DNA of 46,475 bases from Alistipes sp. CAG:435 (lineage in GTDB: Bacteria > Bacteroidota > Bacteroidia > Bacteroidales > UBA932), in assembly GCA_000433355.1 (NCBI GenBank), contig FR893118.1:1-46475 (forward strand). The letters are read 5' to 3'. Shown here piece by piece: positions 16,834 through 26,222 of this stretch; position 1 is the first letter of the stretch; each line of letters opens with the position of its first letter. The translations under genes were made by a program, and so were the position numbers. Below the pieces are notes generated by a model that saw only the letters and a list, made by a program, of their open reading frames with translations, ran no database searches and was not told the origin of the DNA.

Positions 16834-18588
16834 ATGAAAGTAATATTCAAGTCTATCATTGTCGCCGCTTCCGCCGGATTTCTGTTGGCCGGATGCGGTT
16901 CAGGTCCCAAGGACGGGGAATATGTCATCCAGCTTCTTACCACGAATGACGTGCACGGAACCTATTTCGATTCCACCTATGTCGGGAACGGGGTGAAGAA
17001 GTCCCTTTTAGCCGTCAAGCCGATAGTGGACAGCGTCCGTGCGGCGGCCGGTGCGGACAAAGTTGTCTTCATCGATGCGGGGGACTGCCTTCAGGGAGAC
17101 AACGCCGCGTACTATTTCAACTATGTGGACACACTCTCTCCTCATGTCTATCCACGCCTTGCCGCCTACATGGGCTACGATGCCGTCACGGTGGGCAACC
17201 ATGACATCGAGACCGGTCACAAGGTCTATGACCGCATCGCCCGGGACCTTGAGTCGCACGGAATCCCGTTTCTGGCTGGAAACGCTATCCGCACTGACAA
17301 CGGGGAACCGTATTTTCCTTTGTACAAGATCTACAAGAAGGGCGGACTGAAGGTCGCCGTACTGGGTTTCACAAACGCCAACATGAAGAACTGGCTGTCG
17401 GAGAAACTCTGGAGCGGAATGACGTTCGAGAGCCTTGTTCCTCTGGCTCAGGAGGATGTGGACAAGGTGAGGGCCAAGGAGAAGCCTGATGTGGTGATCG
17501 TGTCCGTGCATTCGGGAACAGGACCCGGAGACGGCTCGATGCTGGAAGGACAGGGAATGGATCTGTACAAGAGTCTGCGTGGAGTGGATTTCGTGGTCTG
17601 CTCTCACGACCACAGGCCGTTCGTGACCTGCTGCGACAGCATCGGACTCATAAATTCCGGAAGCCATTGCCGCTTTGTGGGACACGGAACGGTGAATGTC
17701 ACCGTTAAGGACGGCAAGGTCGTTTCCAAGACCCATTCCACGGAACTCATTCCGGTTGATCCCCACAGGATTGACACTCAGATGGAAAGGGACTTTTACG
17801 AGGACTATCAGGCCGTGCAGGTCTTCACCACCCAGGAGGTCGGTGAGTTGAAGGTTGATATGCGTACCCGTGACGCGTACAAGGGAATGTGTGATTATGT
17901 GAACCTTGTCCACACGCTTTGCCTTGGCTGCGCTCCGGCGCGGATCTCGATCGCGGCTCCATTGACCTATGACGGGTTCGTCAAGGGTGGGACTTTGATT
18001 TACAAGGACTTGTTTACAATTTATCCGTTTGAAAACCAGCTCTATGTGATCACGATGACCGGAAAGGAGATCAAGGACTATCTGGAGGCCTCCTACAACC
18101 GTTGGATCGTCACTGCCACGAAACCGACCGACCACGTGCTGAACATAGTCCAGAAGGACGACCCGCGCACGGGCCAGATGGGTTGGTCGTTCATCGAGCG
18201 TGCCTACAACTTCGACTCCGCCGCCGGAATCGACTACACCGTTGATGTCACAAAGCCTTTCGGCTCAAGGATCGTGATCACCTCTATGGCCGATGGAAAG
18301 CCGTTCAGTATGGACGAGACCTACAACGTAGCGATGACTTCCTACCGCGCCAGCGGAGGCGGCGGACTCCTCGCCGAGGTCGGAATCGACACGGACAAGA
18401 TCGCCGAAAGGACCGTTGAATATTACCCGGAGATCCGCGAGATTCTCTATGAATATCTCAAAAAGAACCGTGTGATCGACCCGGCCGTCATCGGTGACCC
18501 TGCCAAGATCGGCCACTGGTCTTTCGTGCCGGAGAACATCGCAGGTCCGGCGATCGAGCGGGATATCAACCTCATATTCAAGAAATAA
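16834..18588 (+). CDS. 5'-nucleotidase / UshA-like metallophosphatase lipoprotein
   Basis: The 584-residue protein starts with a lipoprotein signal (MKVIFKSIIVAASAGFLLAGC, Cys21). The N-terminal metallophosphatase domain shows the two-metal motifs TTNDVHGTYF, DAGDCLQGD, VGNHDIETG, IVSVHSGTG and CSHDHRPF. The C-terminal 5'-nucleotidase domain has the substrate-binding AAPLTYDGFVKGGTLIYKDLFTIYPFENQLYVITMTGKEIKDYLE segment and ends in the usual YRASGGGG turn. It hydrolyses nucleotides or related phosphoesters at the cell envelope. The gene lies immediately downstream of the barrel gene, and the GH78 gene follows after 18 bp. Confidence 0.93.
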   Translation: MKVIFKSIIVAASAGFLLAGCGSGPKDGEYVIQLLTTNDVHGTYFDSTYVGNGVKKSLLAVKPIVDSVRAAAGADKVVFIDAGDCLQGDNAAYYFNYVDTLSPHVYPRLAAYMGYDAVTVGNHDIETGHKVYDRIARDLESHGIPFLAGNAIRTDNGEPYFPLYKIYKKGGLKVAVLGFTNANMKNWLSEKLWSGMTFESLVPLAQEDVDKVRAKEKPDVVIVSVHSGTGPGDGSMLEGQGMDLYKSLRGVDFVVCSHDHRPFVTCCDSIGLINSGSHCRFVGHGTVNVTVKDGKVVSKTHSTELIPVDPHRIDTQMERDFYEDYQAVQVFTTQEVGELKVDMRTRDAYKGMCDYVNLVHTLCLGCAPARISIAAPLTYDGFVKGGTLIYKDLFTIYPFENQLYVITMTGKEIKDYLEASYNRWIVTATKPTDHVLNIVQKDDPRTGQMGWSFIERAYNFDSAAGIDYTVDVTKPFGSRIVITSMADGKPFSMDETYNVAMTSYRASGGGGLLAEVGIDTDKIAERTVEYYPEIREILYEYLKKNRVIDPAVIGDPAKIGHWSFVPENIAGPAIERDINLIFKK

Positions 18589-18606
18589 CACTAAAATATT
18601 CAGATA

Positions 18607-20922
18607 ATGATCAAACGAATTTTAACAGCATTCGCGGCACTCGCCGCCACTCTGACAGTCTCCGCCGCCGAATATGACGGGAAATGGATCGGCTGCGACT
18701 ATGAGGGTGATGTCCTGAAAGGCAGCACCGTGCTCCCTGCCCGCTACCTTCGCAAGGAAGTGACACTTGACGGCAAGGTGAAGGAGGCGACCCTCCGCAT
18801 CAGCGGCCTCGGAGTCTATGACACTTGGATCAACGGGGAATATATCACCCGTGACCAGGAACTTTCCCCGACCGTGTCGGAGTACAGGATAAGGGTATAT
18901 TTCAATGAGTTCGATGTCCATAAGGCTCTCAAGAAAGGTCAGAACGCTCTTGCCGTAAGCCTTGGCTGCGGCCGTTATACCACGATGAGGGAGCCAGGTA
19001 TGAAGGGCTTCGGGGTACCGAGGCTTTGGTACCGGTTGGACATTGTTTACACGGATGGCCGCACGGCGACCGTTGTCAGCGACGAGAGCTGGAAGATCAC
19101 CTGCGAGGGACCGATCAGAGCCAACAACGAGTTCGACGGTGAGACTTACGATGCCCGTAAGGAATTGACCGGATGGACAAAGGTCGGTTACGATGATTCC
19201 GCTTGGGCGAAGGCCTCATTGATGGACGCTCCGGGCGGCAAACTGGTTCTCCAGCCTAACCCTAACATCGCTGTTCAGGACATCGTGAAGCCGGTCTCCA
19301 TCACCAAGACCGATCACGGTTACATCCTTGATATGGGACAGAATATGGTCGGCCGCCTTCAGATCAAGGCCCGAGGACTGCAAAGAGGCGACACCCTCAC
19401 GATGAAGTTCGCTGAACTTCTCAATCCTGACGGCACTCTCTACCTTGCCAATCTCCGTACCGCAAAGGTCCTCGACACCTACATCGCCAAGGACAGCAAG
19501 CCGATCGTCTGGCATCCTGAATATGTTTACCACGGTTTCCGTTACGTTGAGATAAAAGGCTTGAAGAACGAACCTAAGCTCGGCGATTTCGAGGGACAGG
19601 TGATGTACGACAAGATGGCTGTCACCGGTCATTTCGAGACCTCCAACGCCGTGATCAACCAGATCTACCACAACGCTTTCTGGGGAATCAGGGGCAATTA
19701 TCGCGGTATGCCTACCGACTGCCCGCAGAGGGACGAGAGGCTTGGCTGGCTTGGCGACCGCACGATGGGTTGCTACGGCGAATCCTACATATTCAACAAC
19801 CACGCCCTCTATTCCAAGTGGCTGACTGACATCCACGACGGGCAGAACGAGGCCGGCAGCATCTCGGACGTCTGCCCTCGCTACTGGACCCTCTATCAGG
19901 ACAATTTCACCTGGCCAGGAGCGTTCTTCACTGGTGCGGATATGGTCTATCGCCGATTCGGGGACGACCGGTCCATCAAGGATCACTACGGCGCGATGAA
20001 GAAGTGGCTTGAATATATGAGGTCGAAGTACCTGAAGGATGGCGTGATGATCAAGGACACCTACGGGGACTGGTGTATGCCGCCTGAATCTCTGGAACTT
20101 ATTCATTCACAGGATCCTGCGAGAAAGACAGCCTCGCCTCTGATATCCACTCCATTCTACTTTTTCCTCTTGAACAAGATGATAGAGTTCGCTCCGATCG
20201 CCGGCCATCCGGAGGATGTCAAGATATTCAATGAATATGCCGCCGCGGCCCGTGAGGCGTTCAACGCGAAGTATTTCAACGCTAAGGAAGGCTTCTACGG
20301 CAACAACACCGTGACAGCCAACCTTCTTCCGCTTTATTTCGGAATGGTTCCTGACGGGCGTGAGGGTGATGTGTTCGAGCACATCGTGCACAAGACCGAG
20401 GTGGACTGTGACGGCCATGTGAGCTGTGGAGTCGTCGGAATGATGGTTCTGATGCGCACTCTCACCGAGTTCGGCAGACCTGACCTTGCCCTTAAGATCG
20501 CCACGAACGAGACCTATCCAAGTTGGGGTTACATGGCGAAAAACGGTGCCACGACAATCTGGGAGCTTTGGAACGGCAACACCGCCGATCCTGCGATGAA
20601 CTCCGGCAACCACGTGATGCTTCTCGGCGACCTCGTGACCTGGTATTATGAATATCTTGGCGGCATACGTCCTGCCGAGCCAGGCTACAAGTCAATCGAG
20701 CTGAAGCCTTACCCAATCGAAGGCCTTGACTGGGTGAACTGCTCTTATGATTCGCCTTACGGAAAGATTGTAAGCAACTGGAAGCGCACCGGCGACAAGT
20801 TCGAGTGGACCGTCGAGATCCCCGCCGGCACCACCGCCACCGCCCTCATCCCCGGCCCCGACAGCTCCCGCGAGTCCAAACTCCTCGCCCCCGGCAAACA
20901 CCGCTTCGTGACCGAGCTGTAA
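18607..20922 (+). CDS. Alpha-L-rhamnosidase, GH78
   Basis: The 771-residue protein has a signal peptide (MIKRILTAFAALAATLTVSA). Residues ~30-260 form N-terminal beta domains (YLRKEVTLDGKVKEATLRISGLGVYDTWINGE). The (alpha/alpha)6 catalytic domain carries signature blocks TDCPQRDERLGWLGDR, YGDWCMPPE and GATTIWELWNG, with the acidic residues expected of GH78. The C-terminal SIELKPYPIEGLDWVNCSYDSPYGKIVSNWKR domain is also typical. It removes terminal rhamnose from plant glycans in the periplasm or at the surface. It is on the opposite strand from the GH28/GH106 group, with a cluster of hairpin elements between. The stop is followed by REP and hairpin repeats that could end transcription. Confidence 0.93.
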   Translation: MIKRILTAFAALAATLTVSAAEYDGKWIGCDYEGDVLKGSTVLPARYLRKEVTLDGKVKEATLRISGLGVYDTWINGEYITRDQELSPTVSEYRIRVYFNEFDVHKALKKGQNALAVSLGCGRYTTMREPGMKGFGVPRLWYRLDIVYTDGRTATVVSDESWKITCEGPIRANNEFDGETYDARKELTGWTKVGYDDSAWAKASLMDAPGGKLVLQPNPNIAVQDIVKPVSITKTDHGYILDMGQNMVGRLQIKARGLQRGDTLTMKFAELLNPDGTLYLANLRTAKVLDTYIAKDSKPIVWHPEYVYHGFRYVEIKGLKNEPKLGDFEGQVMYDKMAVTGHFETSNAVINQIYHNAFWGIRGNYRGMPTDCPQRDERLGWLGDRTMGCYGESYIFNNHALYSKWLTDIHDGQNEAGSISDVCPRYWTLYQDNFTWPGAFFTGADMVYRRFGDDRSIKDHYGAMKKWLEYMRSKYLKDGVMIKDTYGDWCMPPESLELIHSQDPARKTASPLISTPFYFFLLNKMIEFAPIAGHPEDVKIFNEYAAAAREAFNAKYFNAKEGFYGNNTVTANLLPLYFGMVPDGREGDVFEHIVHKTEVDCDGHVSCGVVGMMVLMRTLTEFGRPDLALKIATNETYPSWGYMAKNGATTIWELWNGNTADPAMNSGNHVMLLGDLVTWYYEYLGGIRPAEPGYKSIELKPYPIEGLDWVNCSYDSPYGKIVSNWKRTGDKFEWTVEIPAGTTATALIPGPDSSRESKLLAPGKHRFVTEL

Positions 20923-20927
20923 TTCCC

Positions 20928-20951
20928 GGTCGCTGAACCTGTCGAAGCGAC
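20928..20951. repeat. REP-like palindrome, copy b
   Basis: GGTCGCTGAACC followed by TGTCGAAGCGAC, seven bases after the GH78 stop. Confidence 0.65.
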
Positions 20952-20961
20952 ATAGGTGCTG

Positions 20962-21040
20962 AGCGACATCGAAAAAAAGGCAAATGGCGGATTTTGCACG
21001 TTACCAAAATCCACCATTTGATTTTTTCGCTGTCGTTCGC
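20962..21040 (+). repeat. Conserved-loop hairpin element E1
   Basis: Core TTTTGCACGTTACCAAAA at 20992-21009. The inner stem is AAATGG.GGATTTTG with CAAAATCC.CCATTT. A run of A on the left faces a run of T on the right, with a GG-versus-A bulge. The outer stem GACATCGAAAAA pairs with TTTTTCGCTGTC. The T run after the stem could terminate GH78 transcription. Confidence 0.75.
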
Positions 21041-21052
21041 TAAGTTTCACTG

Positions 21053-21123
21053 GCGTGAGCGAAAAAATAAAATCCAAAATTTTGGTAACGTGCAAAATTT
21101 TGGATTTTCTTTTTTTTCTGACC
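21053..21123 (-). repeat. Conserved-loop hairpin element E2, inverted relative to E1
   Basis: Core TTTTGGTAACGTGCAAAA at 21080-21097, the reverse complement of E1's core. The inner stem here is AAAATCCAAAATTTTG with its complement, a different sequence from E1 but fully paired. It ends in a long T run and CTGACC. Confidence 0.75.
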
Positions 21124-21162
21124 ATCCCCAATTAAACCAAAGAACAGATCAATTCCACCAGT

Positions 21163-21258
21163 ATGTATTAACGAACGGCAGGGGAAAAATCAAATGGCTG
21201 ATTTTGGTAACGTGCAAAATCAGCCATTTGCCTTTTTTCCCCTGCCGTCACATATTAA
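21163..21258 (-). repeat. Conserved-loop hairpin element E3
   Basis: Core at 21202-21219, minus orientation. The inner stem is CAAATGGCTGATTTTG with its complement and the outer stem CAGGGGAAAAA/TTTTTCCCCTG. The flanks TTAACGAACGGCAGG and CCTGCCGTCACATATTAA match the flanks of E4 when reversed. Confidence 0.75.
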
Positions 21259-21289
21259 TTGTGGCAAGTTGGGGCGACAATATGTTAAT

Positions 21290-21859
21290 CTATCGCATAT
21301 CCGAGTAGCAGCCGTCAACGCTGACGTTACCCCCCTCGATGATGTAAAGATCATCCTTTGTGGCCGGGTAGCGCAGGATGAAATCCTTGAGAATCACGTT
21401 CTTGCAGTCCTTGAGATAGACAAGCGTCGGAACGACCGCATCCTCAGGAATATGCTTCATCCGGATCTGGGCGGCAATGTCATCCAGAAGGGCAGGACCA
21501 CGACCGTCAATCACACCGGTGCCGAATATGGACATATTCTCGACACCCTCACCCCAGAAGATAGCCTTGTGCCCCTTGTAGGAATAGATGTTCGTCGAGC
21601 CCACGATCACAGCACCCTCGCGAAGCCTGATGCTGACCCCGGACTTGAGCTGCACGGCACCCGTGACATAACGTCCCACGCTGAACTCAAGCGTGCCGCC
21701 ACCCTTGGAGGCGATGAAATCAATCGCCCCCTGAATGCTCGTGGTGTTGTCATGGACACCATTGCTCTTGATGCCGAAATTGGACGCCTTATAGACATTC
21801 TGGGAGAATCCCATTACGGAAAACAGCAGCAAAGCCGTCAATAACAATATTCTTTTCAT
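21290..21859 (-). CDS. Short beta-helix protein related to GH28 / pectate-lyase superfamily
   Basis: The 189-residue protein has a signal peptide (MKRILLLTALLLFSVMGFSQ). It then follows the N-terminal rungs of a GH28-like protein: ASNFGIKSNGVHDNTTSIQGAIDFIASKGGGTLEF, and IRLREGAVIVGSTNIYSY. These align with the N-terminus of the neighbour at 21856. It stops after DGCYSDMR, before the region where GH28 enzymes carry their catalytic Asp residues, so it is either truncated or a non-catalytic binding protein. Its ATG overlaps the stop of the GH28-like gene (ATGA), which indicates translational coupling. Hairpin element E3 lies 30 bp beyond its stop. Confidence 0.75.
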   Translation of the reverse strand: MKRILLLTALLLFSVMGFSQNVYKASNFGIKSNGVHDNTTSIQGAIDFIASKGGGTLEFSVGRYVTGAVQLKSGVSIRLREGAVIVGSTNIYSYKGHKAIFWGEGVENMSIFGTGVIDGRGPALLDDIAAQIRMKHIPEDAVVPTLVYLKDCKNVILKDFILRYPATKDDLYIIEGGNVSVDGCYSDMR

Positions 21860-23358
21860 TTCTTCTTGATGTTCTTGGTGTCCTTTGTAATGATCTGTTT
21901 CTTGCCCTTGGGAGCGGTCTCCTGATTGATCTGAAGGTTCTTCATACGAAGGCCGTTCACGTCATCGGTCACGATGGCCGGACGGTAATCCTCGCCGTCA
22001 ACCGTGAGCTTCACGTTGTCGAAAACAATGCCGTCAGCGTGACGGATGTAGAATCCCCATGCCGGAAGCTCCTTCCAGTTGGAGAACTCAGGGTAACGGG
22101 TCTCCTGCTCCTCGATCGCGTCAAGTTCCTCCTTAGAGGTACCTGCGTAGGCATATTCAGGATCGGCATGACCCGGATAGACAATCTCGATGTTCTCCAT
22201 ACGGACATTCTCGATGCGAAGGCCAGGCAGACCGGCGATAATGCTCGGGCAGACGTTGCGAGGCAGATCCTCGACAGGGCCCTCATAGCTGTAGCCAGCG
22301 TCCGGCTTGTCGAACGGAACCTCGGCATACATATTCTTGATCACGATGTCCTTCAAGAACGCCGTATGTCCCTCGTTGACGTGCCTTGTGCCGGTCCTGA
22401 GGAAGATAGGGTTGCCCGTGTGGATGCTCCGGAGGCTGTCGATCTCCACATCCTCGATCTGAGCTCCGTCCACGGTAGCGATGGTGATGGCGCTGCGGTA
22501 GGTGTCGAATATGGTCATATTCTTGAACCTGAAGTGCTTGAACTTGCCACGGGTGTAGGTTCCGAACTTGATGCCGTTGGCGCTGCTTCGTCCGACGCAG
22601 TTCTCTACAAGAATATTCTCGCTCACGCCATCGTTGCTGTGGCTCTTGAAGCAATATGAATCGTCGGAAGAGTCGATGTAGCAGTCACGCACGATGACAT
22701 CGCTGCAATCCACCACGTCCAGACCGTCGTTGTTCCAGTAGCACTTGGCGTCAACCGTAATGCCCTCGATCAAGAGGTCACGGCACTTGTCGTACTGCTG
22801 TGTCCAACAAGCCGGATCCTTGAGGGTGATGTCCTTGATGGTAACGTTGTTGCAAAGGTACATATGGATATTCTCCGGCCTGATGGTCTCGTTGACACGG
22901 TCGTTGCCGAGCTTGTCGTCAATGAGTCCCATGTGGACGAAATCCACGAAACGGACTCCGACATCGAAGCCACGGCCGTCAACGATGCCCTCTCCCGTCA
23001 GACCGATGTTCTCCTGCTTCACGGCAAGGATAAGCGCGGTCCATTTAGCGTCCGGATCCTTCACATAATCGTAAGGATTCAGAGAGCCGACAAGCGCGGC
23101 GTCCTTCTCGATGTGAAGGGTGACATTGTTCTTAAGATAAATGGAACCAGAAATGTAGTCCCCTTTGTCTAGCACGACACGACCGCCTCCACGTGAGGAA
23201 GCGAAGTCTATCGCGGCCTGAATGCTTGCGGTGTTCAGAGTGACCCCGTCCGGCCTCGCACCGAAATCACGGGCGAAAAAGTCCGTGGCTCCAAGCGAGA
23301 GAGCCGAACCGGCGAAGAGCAGCGCTGCGGCCGCGATTCCTAGTAAATTTCTCATCAT
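21856..23358 (-). CDS. Polygalacturonase-like glycoside hydrolase, GH28
   Basis: The 500-residue secreted protein (MMRNLLGIAAAALLFAGSALS) is a right-handed beta helix. The N-terminal pectate-lyase-like rung FFARDFGARPDGVTLNTASIQAAIDFASSRGGG is followed by the catalytic region: NNDGLDVVDCSD (in place of NTDG) and YIDSSDDSYCFKS with the Asp pair. The usual GHG is replaced by SANGIKFGT, so it is a divergent GH28. The group hydrolyses galacturonic acid linkages in pectin or rhamnogalacturonan, and adjacent GH78 and GH106 genes support a rhamnogalacturonan target. It is part of the minus-strand run 27779 to 21290, with 10 bp to the GH106 gene. Confidence 0.85.
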   Translation of the reverse strand: MMRNLLGIAAAALLFAGSALSLGATDFFARDFGARPDGVTLNTASIQAAIDFASSRGGGRVVLDKGDYISGSIYLKNNVTLHIEKDAALVGSLNPYDYVKDPDAKWTALILAVKQENIGLTGEGIVDGRGFDVGVRFVDFVHMGLIDDKLGNDRVNETIRPENIHMYLCNNVTIKDITLKDPACWTQQYDKCRDLLIEGITVDAKCYWNNDGLDVVDCSDVIVRDCYIDSSDDSYCFKSHSNDGVSENILVENCVGRSSANGIKFGTYTRGKFKHFRFKNMTIFDTYRSAITIATVDGAQIEDVEIDSLRSIHTGNPIFLRTGTRHVNEGHTAFLKDIVIKNMYAEVPFDKPDAGYSYEGPVEDLPRNVCPSIIAGLPGLRIENVRMENIEIVYPGHADPEYAYAGTSKEELDAIEEQETRYPEFSNWKELPAWGFYIRHADGIVFDNVKLTVDGEDYRPAIVTDDVNGLRMKNLQINQETAPKGKKQIITKDTKNIKKK

Positions 23359-23368
23359 TAATGTTTTA

Positions 23369-26218
23369 TTAATATAGTTTCACTGGTCCTATCAGTCCCG
23401 CGCTGACGTAAGGCTGCTTGCGTTTGATGACAAAACGCTGCGCCACCTTGTTGTCCTTGAGGGTCTGGATATAGTTGCCCATAAGGGTCGTGACTTTTAT
23501 CTCGATGGTGTTCTCGCCGGAGCGGAGAAGGCCGCCCACGTCATACACACGCTCGCCGAACCACTTGACTCCCGCCGGTTTGCCGTTGACCCAAACCTCG
23601 CAGATGTCAGCCACCTTGCCGAGATTCAAGTACTTAGGAAGTTTTCCAGACAGTGTCACGGTCTTCGTGTAGGTCACCTCACCCATAAAGTTCTTGAACG
23701 TGGTGTCCTTCATGTCCTTGAAATCCTGAAGCTGGTCGAGGCTGGTCGTCCAGGTTGAATCCGGCCAGGTGTGGTGCATCTTGAGATCCCACCCGCCTGT
23801 CACCTGAATCTCGTCCTGTCCGTCAAGCGGAAGCTGTTTCCAAGCCGGAGCGCTGCCGCCCATCTTGTTGAATACGAACAGGTAAGTCTCGGAAGGACCG
23901 AAACGGAAATGCATCTTGCCGTCCTTGCCGACAGGAAGGACGAACCTCTTGCCGGAAGCCGGATCATAAAGCCAGGCGTGTTTCCCTGCGGTCACGGATT
24001 TCGGGAATATTATGTCCGTCTCACGAGCCTCGCTCATGTGAGCGTTCATAATGAGGAACATATCGCTGCCGTCGTCAGTAACATACTGGTTCTGAAGCAG
24101 GAACCTGTCAGGATTGCTGATCGTCAGAGTGTGAGGAAGATTGTACTTCTCCATCACGCCGGTGTACCATTCAAGATATTTCCCGTCAGCAGGCTTCTCA
24201 AGCAGGACGAAATTGTCCTTATACTCCTTCAAACGTGCTACGGTCTCGGTGATCTGTTTGTCACGAGCTTCGAAATCCTTGAGTCCCAGCGATTTCTCTG
24301 GATATTTTCCGATGCAGAAGACCCTTCCGCCGCCTTTGACAAACTCCTCCAGCTTGGCCAAGGTCTCCGGTGTGGTGCTGGTCACCTCGACGAGGAACAA
24401 GGTGCCATATTCCTTAGGCCCGTAGCAGATCTTGCCATTGCGGATTGTAGCATCCCGGAGGATGATCTCGCTGACATAGTCCGCGCCGCCGCCGTTCTTG
24501 TGGATGGCCTCCCAGATCAGCGATGTGTAAGGAATATTCAAGGCCACAGGGAACGGCTCGGTCTGCACGCCCATCGTGCTCCACATGTCGTAGTTGGCCG
24601 GCAGGATGGCGATGTCGGTGAACATGTCGGCGTTCTGGAGCTGGCTGGAGAGCCTGGCGCGGTAGTCGTTCAGCTTGTTCACGTAAGGCCACCAGGTGTT
24701 CCTCTCGTTGTGGAAGGTTCCGTACTGAACCCAGCCCGGGAACTCGGCCTCAAGCGGGGAGTAGTTGAAACCATGCCAAACAGAATGGGTTATGCCGGAG
24801 ATCGCGCTCATGTCGGAGCCAACCTTCAGGAACTCAAGACTGGTCGTGAACACCTTGTAGGTGTTGGTCATCTCCTCGGCGCTGACAAGACGCTTGCCGG
24901 TAAGGTGGGCCGCCGACGAGACATATTTGTCAATCATCGTGTAGGCGCGTCCGCGGCGGTAGTCCTCGTCGCCCATCTCCTCACCGATTCTGTGCTTGAG
25001 CCAGTTGGTCGTCCAGGACTCCCCTTCCGGAATGTCCTGGCCAAGGGATGACTCCTCGATGAAGAAGCCGTTGCCATAGGCCTGGGAGCGGGATTTCACA
25101 CCCTTCTCCCTGCACCAGGAGAGGAACGTGTTCATGTACCGCTCGTTGAGCAACTCGGCCTTCGTGAGTTCAAAGTCGAAACGCACACGGTTCACCTGGT
25201 CCTGGAACTTATCGCCTTTCTTTGAGCCATAGTCGAAGCTCTCCACATTGCCAAGTCTGCCGACCTTGAACATCGTGAACGGAAGCCAAGGCATCAGGTC
25301 GTAACCTCTGCGAGCCTTGAACTCCTCAGGGAAGTCGCTCGTCCAGTTGCAGCCCTCAAGCTCCATACTGTCCACGAAGAAAGCCCTGAGATGCTTCGAC
25401 AGAGGCCCGAGCCTGGCCTCGATCGTGTCGGCCATGTGGTCCAGATAGTTACGCACGGCGGTGGAATCCATGTGGTTAAGAATCGAACCGGCCGCGCCCG
25501 GAGCACCGTTGATCACGCAGGCGAAGGAATCGTACTTCACCATAGCGTAGAACTGCCAGTTGCCTTCCGGTACATCCACCGTGATCACATCGCCTTCGAT
25601 GTTGCCCGACAGATCAATCGCCTCACTGAGGTCGTTGATAGGGTCCGGAGCGAGACAGACCGACACAAGTTCCGGAGTACGGCCGGTGTTCACCTTCGTC
25701 ACCCCGGGATCTATATTCTTGAATATGTTGAACTTGGACATCTCGAACCTCTCGCCCCCCGTCACCTTCTGCGCGTAGGTGAGCATCACGGAGGCACGCT
25801 CCTCACGAGGCAGGGTCTCCGCTCCGAACGGCCATCCGGATCCGATGATCAGGTCGCAGGTCATTCCAAGGCGTCCGGCCTCGTCGAACACGACCTTCAG
25901 CATGTCTATCCATTCGTCACTCAACCATTTGAGCGGCTTGGTGCCCATCGCGTCAGCTCCGTACGGGAACGAGATCGGATTGATCTCCACTCCACCGACT
26001 CCCGCATCCTTGAGGATGTGCAACTCGCGTACAAGCTCCTCTGCCTCAACGCGGTCGCCGTTCCACCACCAGCGCACGAACGGACGGTAGCGGCTGTCCG
26101 GATTCTGGAACTGTTTGTAGAGATCCTTGGATGTCGTCCTGGCCGAAGATTCGGACGAGAAGGCAACCAAGGAGGCCAAAGCGACAGATGCCGCCGCTAA
26201 AAATCTGAATATCTTCAT
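23369..26218 (-). CDS. Alpha-L-rhamnosidase-type glycoside hydrolase, GH106
   Basis: From the ATG at 26218 the protein has 949 residues. A TTG 15 bases upstream is less likely because it lies inside the preceding gene. The signal peptide is MKIFRFLAAASVALASLVAFS. The N-terminus DLYKQFQNPDSRYRPFVRWWWNGDRVEAEELVRELHILKDAGVGGVEI is the GH106 family hallmark. The large catalytic barrel includes LGMTCDLIIGSGWPFG, FFVDSMELEGCNWTSDF and RLVSAEEMTNTY. The C-terminal beta-sandwich (KYLNLGKVADICEVWVNGKPAGVKWF) is also usual. GH106 enzymes remove alpha-L-rhamnose from pectic chains. It starts 5 bases after the stop of the ADP-ribosylglycohydrolase-fold gene. Confidence 0.92.
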   Translation of the reverse strand: MKIFRFLAAASVALASLVAFSSESSARTTSKDLYKQFQNPDSRYRPFVRWWWNGDRVEAEELVRELHILKDAGVGGVEINPISFPYGADAMGTKPLKWLSDEWIDMLKVVFDEAGRLGMTCDLIIGSGWPFGAETLPREERASVMLTYAQKVTGGERFEMSKFNIFKNIDPGVTKVNTGRTPELVSVCLAPDPINDLSEAIDLSGNIEGDVITVDVPEGNWQFYAMVKYDSFACVINGAPGAAGSILNHMDSTAVRNYLDHMADTIEARLGPLSKHLRAFFVDSMELEGCNWTSDFPEEFKARRGYDLMPWLPFTMFKVGRLGNVESFDYGSKKGDKFQDQVNRVRFDFELTKAELLNERYMNTFLSWCREKGVKSRSQAYGNGFFIEESSLGQDIPEGESWTTNWLKHRIGEEMGDEDYRRGRAYTMIDKYVSSAAHLTGKRLVSAEEMTNTYKVFTTSLEFLKVGSDMSAISGITHSVWHGFNYSPLEAEFPGWVQYGTFHNERNTWWPYVNKLNDYRARLSSQLQNADMFTDIAILPANYDMWSTMGVQTEPFPVALNIPYTSLIWEAIHKNGGGADYVSEIILRDATIRNGKICYGPKEYGTLFLVEVTSTTPETLAKLEEFVKGGGRVFCIGKYPEKSLGLKDFEARDKQITETVARLKEYKDNFVLLEKPADGKYLEWYTGVMEKYNLPHTLTISNPDRFLLQNQYVTDDGSDMFLIMNAHMSEARETDIIFPKSVTAGKHAWLYDPASGKRFVLPVGKDGKMHFRFGPSETYLFVFNKMGGSAPAWKQLPLDGQDEIQVTGGWDLKMHHTWPDSTWTTSLDQLQDFKDMKDTTFKNFMGEVTYTKTVTLSGKLPKYLNLGKVADICEVWVNGKPAGVKWFGERVYDVGGLLRSGENTIEIKVTTLMGNYIQTLKDNKVAQRFVIKRKQPYVSAGLIGPVKLY

Positions 26219-26222
26219 GTTC

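Noticed and set aside
20923..21289. Insertion sequence in the spacer after GH78
   Set aside because: Palindromic hairpins are present, but there is no transposase frame or terminal inverted repeat pair bounding one.
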